Part shown: in pieces, positions 59,375 through 64,000 of the stretch
Layout of the letters: each line of letters starts with the position of its first letter
Numbering within the stretch: the stretch's first letter is position 1
NCBI GenBank assembly: GCA_022845955.1
Contig: AP025576.1
Coordinates: 2,170,001 to 2,234,000 of the forward strand
Direction of reading: 5' to 3'
Length of the DNA stretch: 64,000 nucleotides
Origin: Lachnospiraceae bacterium
GTDB lineage: Bacteria; Bacillota; Clostridia; Lachnospirales; Lachnospiraceae
Program-made: the position numbers and the translations under genes
Notes under the pieces: generated by a model
What the model saw: only the letters and a program-made list of their open reading frames with translations
Databases searched by the model: none
Told to the model about the DNA's origin: nothing

Positions 59375-60793
59375 ATGAAAAGAAAATCTTTGGCATGGCT
59401 GCTTTGTGCGGCGATGACGGCTCTTATGCTGGCAGGATGCGGAAACAGCGCGGAAACGGCGGATTCCCCGCAGCCGGCGGAGAGTAAACAGGAGGAACAG
59501 CCTGCGCAGGAGAGCGCGCCGGCGGAATCCGAAGCGGATGCACAGACGGCGGACGGAGAGCTTCCTACCATCACCTTTGTACACGGTTACTACCATGACG
59601 AATCGGAATGGGCGGCTGCCGCACAAATGCGCGCGATCTACCAGGAATTTGCGGATGCCCATAAGGATGAGTTCCATTTTGTGATACAAGCGGATGAGAC
59701 GGGAGCGGAAGGCATTTATAACACCGCGCTCAATGATATCAGTGCCGGGGAATTTTATGATATTGCGGATTTCGGAGGCTGGGACATCACACCGGTGGCA
59801 TCGGCGGCAGGAATGATACTGGATCTGAAACCTTATCTGGATGAGGACAGCAGCTTTAAGGACGGAGTCGGCGTCTGTTATGAGCAGAATCTGACGGAAG
59901 ACGGGAACATTTATTCTGTGAGAGAGCAGATAGAGGGCGTTGGTTTCTGGTATAATGAAGCGCTTTTTAAACAGGCGGGAGCGGATACGCCGGATGTATG
60001 GAATACCTGGGATGATTTTAATACGGCGGTGGATAAGCTGACCGCAGCGGGGATTATGCCCTTCGGCCTGAATGCAGGATGGCCCGCTAATATCCTTACC
60101 GCGGCCTATCTTCAGAGAAGCGCGGATTCCAGAAGCTTCTATGCAGAAGGAAAAAATGTGGAGAGTTTTAAGCAGACGGCCTTTGCGGACACACTTTCTT
60201 TTATACAGAAAAATGCCCTGCAGAAAATCGACTCGGCTAATTTCGGGCCGGGGGGTGACGATGATGAAGCGTACCGTTCCGATTTCTTTGACGGAAAGAC
60301 GGCAATGCTTTTTAACGGGGTGTGGGATGCAGGCGGTTCCGTAGCGTGTGAGGCCGGTGCGGAGAACATCAAACCGGCGGTATTCCCTACCGAGGAAGCC
60401 GGTAAGAAGGCGGCACTGCTGTCCGGCGGCTGCGGTTATGTCGTATCCGCAAAGCTGGATGAGGCACAGACGGCGGCAGCGGTGGAATTTATTAAGTATA
60501 TGACCAGCCCGGAGGTGGCAGCCCGTATTATCGAAAACGGAATCGGCATGGCGCCAAGCACGGCGGTGGATTATGAGGCGCTGGCGGATTCGGTGGAAGC
60601 GCCGGAGGCAAAGCTTCTGGTAGAAGCGTGCAGGCTGTGCCAGAGTGCGGATTACCAGGCGCTGGGTCTTGGCAACAACTTCGGGGATGCGGAAGGCGAG
60701 ATCCAGGCCAAATATGCGGGCCTTAAGGATGGAAGCAAGACCGTGGAAGATGCTGTGGAAGAACTGGACGCGTTCCTGGAAGCGGCGGAATAA
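59375..60793 (+). CDS. CUT1 sugar-binding lipoprotein 2
   Basis: A 472-residue lipoprotein; ATG 59375 follows GGGAGG and starts MKRKSLAWLLCAAMTALMLA, lipobox AGCGNS. A Glu/Pro/Ala/Ser-rich tether (residues 25-63) precedes the folded part: TITFVHGYYHDESEWAAAAQ, GEFYDIADFGGWDITPVASA, VREQIEGVGFWYNEALFKQA, AMLFNGVWDAGGS and EFIKYMTSPEVAARI. It is related to the preceding binding protein, since both begin the domain with TF.HG. It is followed by the two permeases, so it is the most direct partner of that channel. Confidence 0.92.
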   Translation: MKRKSLAWLLCAAMTALMLAGCGNSAETADSPQPAESKQEEQPAQESAPAESEADAQTADGELPTITFVHGYYHDESEWAAAAQMRAIYQEFADAHKDEFHFVIQADETGAEGIYNTALNDISAGEFYDIADFGGWDITPVASAAGMILDLKPYLDEDSSFKDGVGVCYEQNLTEDGNIYSVREQIEGVGFWYNEALFKQAGADTPDVWNTWDDFNTAVDKLTAAGIMPFGLNAGWPANILTAAYLQRSADSRSFYAEGKNVESFKQTAFADTLSFIQKNALQKIDSANFGPGGDDDEAYRSDFFDGKTAMLFNGVWDAGGSVACEAGAENIKPAVFPTEEAGKKAALLSGGCGYVVSAKLDEAQTAAAVEFIKYMTSPEVAARIIENGIGMAPSTAVDYEALADSVEAPEAKLLVEACRLCQSADYQALGLGNNFGDAEGEIQAKYAGLKDGSKTVEDAVEELDAFLEAAE

Positions 60794-60827
60794 AGGCGGC
60801 CGGCAGTACGGATGGAAAGAAGGATAC

Positions 60828-60854
60828 AAGAGGCTGTCTCCGGGATGGCCTCTT
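60828..60854 (+). terminator. Intra-operon stem-loop before the permease genes
   Basis: AAGAGGC (60828-60834) and GCCTCTT (60848-60854) form a 7-bp stem with a 13-base loop. It lies between binding-protein and permease genes, like the stem-loop at 4434-4462 in the first importer operon, and has no real U-run. Confidence 0.45.
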
Positions 60855-60921
60855 TCCATATGTGTACCCATCCGGCCTTCTTCGGCTGAGAACACAACGG
60901 TAGGAGAAAAGAGGATTTTGT

Positions 60922-61833
60922 ATGAGAAAAGATAAGAAATTCTTGAATAAAAAGAATGGGTTTATCCTGGCGTTTCTGCTGCCGGGGATTTTGTTGTTCG
61001 GTATTATTTATGCCTGGCCTCTTGTGAATATTTTTGTGACTTCCTTTTGCAAATGGAATTACAAGAATTTTCTCAAGCCGGAATTCCTGGGCTGGGACAG
61101 TCTGTTTGACAATTATATCAGGCTGTTTACCGCAGACAGGAACTTTCAGACGGCACTGGTGAATTCCCTGAAATGGGTTGCCCTTACCATGCTGGTACAA
61201 ATCCCGTTTACGCTGCTTGTGGCCCTGATACTGGCTAAAAAGCCCCTGGGCTGGAAATTTACCAGAAATACCTTCATCATTCCCAACATCATCTCCACGG
61301 CGGCTATCGGCCTGATCTTTTTGAATCTGTATAGTCCTTCAAGAGGGATTGTAACGGAGCTGTGCAACCGGATATGGCCCGGCAGTGATATCAGTGTGCT
61401 GGCAAATGAGACCTATGCTTTTTGGGGGGTGACCTTTTCCTTTATCCTCTTCGGCGGTTCCTCCTGCCTGCTTCTGCTGACACAGATTTTCAGCATCGAC
61501 GCCAGCCTGCTGGAGGCAGCCCGGGTGGATGGGGCCGATGCAGGGCAGATAGACCGGAAAATCATCCTGCCCCTGCTGCGTCCCATGCTCGGTACGGTAT
61601 CTGTGATGGCGGCCAATTATGGCCTTCTTTTGTACAATGAAATAGCCCTGATTACAGGAGGCGGGCCGGATAATGCCACCTACAGCCTGAGCTATTATGT
61701 CTACAAGACCGCACTGGGAAGCACGAAGCTGAATTTTGCCCGAGGCAATACGGCAGGGGTGATCCAGTTCCTGCTGGGCCTGCTTCTGGTAGGCCTGATT
61801 AACAGGGCTTTCCGCACGGATTATGTGGATTAA
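60922..61833 (+). CDS. Sugar ABC transporter permease, MalF type
   Basis: A 303-residue permease with six helices (the first FILAFLLPGILLFGIIYAWP). EAA loop EAARVDGADAGQIDRKIILP. Start ATG after AGGAGAAAAGAGG. It pairs with the MalG-type permease 59 bases downstream to form the channel for the two tandem binding proteins. No ATPase gene in this operon, so an MsmX-type ATPase from elsewhere (for example that at 23569) is needed. Confidence 0.92.
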   Translation: MRKDKKFLNKKNGFILAFLLPGILLFGIIYAWPLVNIFVTSFCKWNYKNFLKPEFLGWDSLFDNYIRLFTADRNFQTALVNSLKWVALTMLVQIPFTLLVALILAKKPLGWKFTRNTFIIPNIISTAAIGLIFLNLYSPSRGIVTELCNRIWPGSDISVLANETYAFWGVTFSFILFGGSSCLLLLTQIFSIDASLLEAARVDGADAGQIDRKIILPLLRPMLGTVSVMAANYGLLLYNEIALITGGGPDNATYSLSYYVYKTALGSTKLNFARGNTAGVIQFLLGLLLVGLINRAFRTDYVD

Positions 61834-61892
61834 GGAAAAAGCGGGCGGGCCGGGTAAGGGCGCGCCGACATGCAGAACAGAAAGGAACCGGT

Positions 61893-62735
61893 ATGAATCA
61901 TAAATCATCTGAAAAACGCAGCGCATTCCATCTTCTGACAAGCGCAGGACGCGGCCTTATTATGGCGGCTGTCCTGTTTATCTCGATTTACCCCATCCTC
62001 TGGGTGTTTCTGTCCTCCTTCAAGAAGAACCCGGGCGGGCTTGCGCTGCCTACGGAATGGGTATTTGACGGGTATATCACTATTTTTACAAAGCTGGGCA
62101 TACAGACTTATTTTGGAAACAGCATTTTTATTACGGTCCTATCCACGTTTATCAGCGTATTGGTGGTAGCGATGTCCGCCTATGTGTCGGCGCGGATGGA
62201 ATTTAAGCTGAAGGGGCTTGTTACCCTGATGTTTACCACCACTCTTTTTATCCCGTCCATTTCCATCAGCTTTCCTATATACAGGCTGCTGGGCGATCTG
62301 GGGCTGAAGGATACGAGGGGCGGGCTTATTTTCATCTATTCCGGTCTTGGGATAGCGGTAACCTTTTTCATGATCCGCAGTTATTTCCTTACGATTCCAA
62401 GAGAAATGGAGGAAGCCGCCAGGATTGACGGCTGCGGCTACTGCGCTTCCTTCTTCCGGATCATAGTACCGATTGCCAGGCCGGGGCTTTCCACTGCCGC
62501 TATCATGGTATTCCTGAATAACTGGAATGAGTTTTATTTCGCCTCCATTCTGCTCAAGAGTAAGGAAAAAATGACGATTCCGGCGCTGCTGGGCCAGTTC
62601 ACAACGGCCTATTCCAAGAATCTGAACGGAATGTTTTCCGCTATTATTGTCTCCGTCGTGCCTACCATCCTGATTTTCTGTCTCCTGTCCGAAACCTTTG
62701 TCAAATCGCTGACGGCCGGCGCCGTGAAGGGCTGA
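61893..62735 (+). CDS. Carbohydrate ABC transporter permease, MalG type
   Basis: A 280-residue permease with six helices, EAA loop EAARIDGCGYCASFFRIIVP, and the typical C terminus KSLTAGAVKG. AAAGGAACC precedes the ATG. It completes the second CUT1 importer. The YesM-type kinase gene starts 95 bases downstream on the same strand, which is a frequent gene order in Lachnospiraceae for substrate-sensed sugar importers. Confidence 0.92.
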   Translation: MNHKSSEKRSAFHLLTSAGRGLIMAAVLFISIYPILWVFLSSFKKNPGGLALPTEWVFDGYITIFTKLGIQTYFGNSIFITVLSTFISVLVVAMSAYVSARMEFKLKGLVTLMFTTTLFIPSISISFPIYRLLGDLGLKDTRGGLIFIYSGLGIAVTFFMIRSYFLTIPREMEEAARIDGCGYCASFFRIIVPIARPGLSTAAIMVFLNNWNEFYFASILLKSKEKMTIPALLGQFTTAYSKNLNGMFSAIIVSVVPTILIFCLLSETFVKSLTAGAVKG

Positions 62736-62830
62736 GTGCGCCCGCTGCAAAGTATAGGGCGTGACTTCAGGCTCCCGGAAGGGTATAATGGTTCTGACGG
62801 AAGCGGCAGGACATAAAAGGCGGGGAAGCG

Positions 62831-64000
62831 ATGAGAGGGAAGAAGAGAAAACGGTATTCCATACGTGGGAAAATGATAACGGTAAATATGGGAATCATGC
62901 TGGGCGCGCTGCTTCTGTGCGGGGGCATCTTTGTGTTTTCCGTGTTTTTCATCGTCAGTGACTACATACACCATGACATGGATTTTTTCCTGACCACCAC
63001 GGCGGACAGTATGGATTCCGGACTTTCGTATCTGGAACAGGTGATCTATGCGCTTCGGGACTCGGAAACCGTAATGGAGGTTATGGATAAGAGCAGGAAC
63101 GGCAGGCTCACTGGGGAGGAATGCAAAGCGCTGGAAGCCGCTTTTTCCCGTGCGGTGGATATCAGCAGCCCGGATAACCTGGGAAATGTACAGACGCCGT
63201 TGGTGCTTGAAGCCAGCCTGTTCGGCCGGCAGGGTGATTTTGTCAGCACCGGTTATTATGCGATGCCGACCTCGGAAAAAGAAGCGGGGGCGAAGGTGTT
63301 CCGGGAGGTCTGCCTGGCCTATGAGAAGGAGGCGGCAGAGGAAGGCGCCGGATACTCCTACCAGGAAAAGGAGGGCTTTTTGTATCTGGCTTTTCCCTTA
63401 TATAACAGCCTTATGGATAAAACGGGCACCGTCCTTTTCAAGCTGAACAAGGAGGCTCTGGACAAACGGATGGAAGAACTGGCGGAAAGCTATCCCGGCT
63501 CCTTTTGGGTGCTCTGCGACAGGAAGGAAAAGCTTCTGGACGGCGGGAACCAGGAAGCCTTCTGGAATACGGCAGGTACAAAACGGGAAACGTTTGAGGA
63601 GTACCGTTATGAACCTTTCCGTATGGATGTGGGGGGAAAGGATTACCGGGTTTACAGAAAGCTTCTGCCCATGGAATTACAGGTGTTTCTGGGGATCCCG
63701 GAAAACCACGCCATGCGGCTGATGTATTCCTCCGTCCGTATTTACGTGCTGCTTATCGCGGTGGTAACCGGCTGCGGCTGCTTGTTTCTGCTGGTTCTGA
63801 TCTACCGTCTGACCAGGCCCATCGAGGAGATTACGCACAAGCTCCAGGCAGTGCGGGAAGGAGAGTTCGAAACCAAGCTTCCTTCCTATGACAGCCGGGA
63901 ATTCCATGAAATCAGCGAAGTATTTAACGAAATGACAGCTTATGTGAACAATCTGATCAAGGAAGTATACGAAAAGCAGATTTCCATCAAGGAGATGGAA
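62831..64000 (+). CDS. YesM-type sensor histidine kinase, N-terminal part
   Basis: Open from ATG 62831 (after GGGGAAGCG) to the window end, 390 codons with no stop. The start is basic (MRGKKRKRYSIRGKMITVNM), followed by helix one (about residues 20-42), an outside sensor of roughly 240 residues, helix two (about 302-323, with YVLLIAVVTGCGCLFLLVL) and a HAMP-type segment (LTRPIEEITHKLQAVREGEF, then ISEVFNEMTAYVNNLIKEVY). The last residues in view, KQISIKEMEL-type linker, lead to the His_kinase domain of the YesM group outside the window. A YesN-type AraC response regulator would be expected next. Confidence 0.88.
   Translation, partial: MRGKKRKRYSIRGKMITVNMGIMLGALLLCGGIFVFSVFFIVSDYIHHDMDFFLTTTADSMDSGLSYLEQVIYALRDSETVMEVMDKSRNGRLTGEECKALEAAFSRAVDISSPDNLGNVQTPLVLEASLFGRQGDFVSTGYYAMPTSEKEAGAKVFREVCLAYEKEAAEEGAGYSYQEKEGFLYLAFPLYNSLMDKTGTVLFKLNKEALDKRMEELAESYPGSFWVLCDRKEKLLDGGNQEAFWNTAGTKRETFEEYRYEPFRMDVGGKDYRVYRKLLPMELQVFLGIPENHAMRLMYSSVRIYVLLIAVVTGCGCLFLLVLIYRLTRPIEEITHKLQAVREGEFETKLPSYDSREFHEISEVFNEMTAYVNNLIKEVYEKQISIKEME

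Noticed and set aside
59261..60895. Minus-strand frame of 544 codons opposite binding protein 2
   Set aside because: Shadow of a clear lipoprotein gene with signal, lipobox and family motifs.

Overview
The window looks like a chromosomal segment of a gut-type Lachnospiraceae/Clostridia (Bacillota) bacterium. The reasons are many CUT1 sugar importers with lipoprotein binding proteins, AGGAGG ribosome binding sites, LplB/YtcP-type permeases, YesM- and BceS-type kinases, a EutH, and a general base composition near 50% GC with two clearly AT-richer stretches. No rRNA, tRNA, CRISPR array, transposase or integrase was found. Starts were re-chosen from ribosome binding sites where the longest reading frame began too far upstream.

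Layout. 1-9.1 kb: a glycan-use locus, with a divergent LamG/Ig-like enzyme (cut by the left edge), a LacI repressor with three operator-like palindromes, a CUT1 importer without its own ATPase, and an 885-residue DUF5695 protein. 9.1-12.1 kb: M24 aminopeptidase, a lone EutH, GNAT acetyltransferase. 12.1-24.7 kb: an AT-richer block with a VanRS-like two-component system lacking van genes, an AraC-GyrI regulator, and a seven-gene operon joining a beta-propeller/binding-protein lipoprotein, a repeat-bearing lipoprotein, an HlyD-type adaptor, a MacB-core-like membrane protein, two MalFG-type permeases and an MsmX-type ATPase. This mixture of export-type and import-type parts is the best candidate for an undescribed system. 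24.7-29.2 kb: a complete BceRSAB-type peptide sensing and detoxification module with a matching TTACA-N4-TGTAA operator. 29.4-33.3 kb: AraC-ClpP pair, flavin reductase, opine-dehydrogenase-like enzyme and divergent LysR.

33.3-36.2 kb: a cyclic-di-GMP phosphodiesterase with two periplasmic-binding-type sensor domains and a degenerate GGDEF. 36.5-38.9 kb: an unrecognised membrane protein with Asp-box repeats. 39.0-42.4 kb: hydrolase-TetR operon, a broken S-layer-homology gene and a cation diffusion facilitator. 42.6-46.6 kb: a small STAS-like protein, a two-component system with phased 11-bp operator repeats shared with its neighbour, and a YciI-like protein. 46.9-53.2 kb: DUF2268 protease behind a MerR-type promoter, the murQ-murP-mupG peptidoglycan recycling operon, and catalase. 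53.3-54.7 kb: an AT-rich YhcG nuclease with odd palindromes. 55.2-64 kb: a frameshifted lipoprotein, a calcium-repeat-like lipoprotein, two tandem sugar-binding lipoproteins split by a large hairpin, two permeases and a YesM-type kinase that runs off the right edge.

Across the window three sugar importers are present but only one ATPase gene, so at least two importers must borrow an ATPase. Much of the remaining content is envelope sensing: five two-component kinases (one cut), several exported lipoproteins, and cell-wall amino-sugar recycling.
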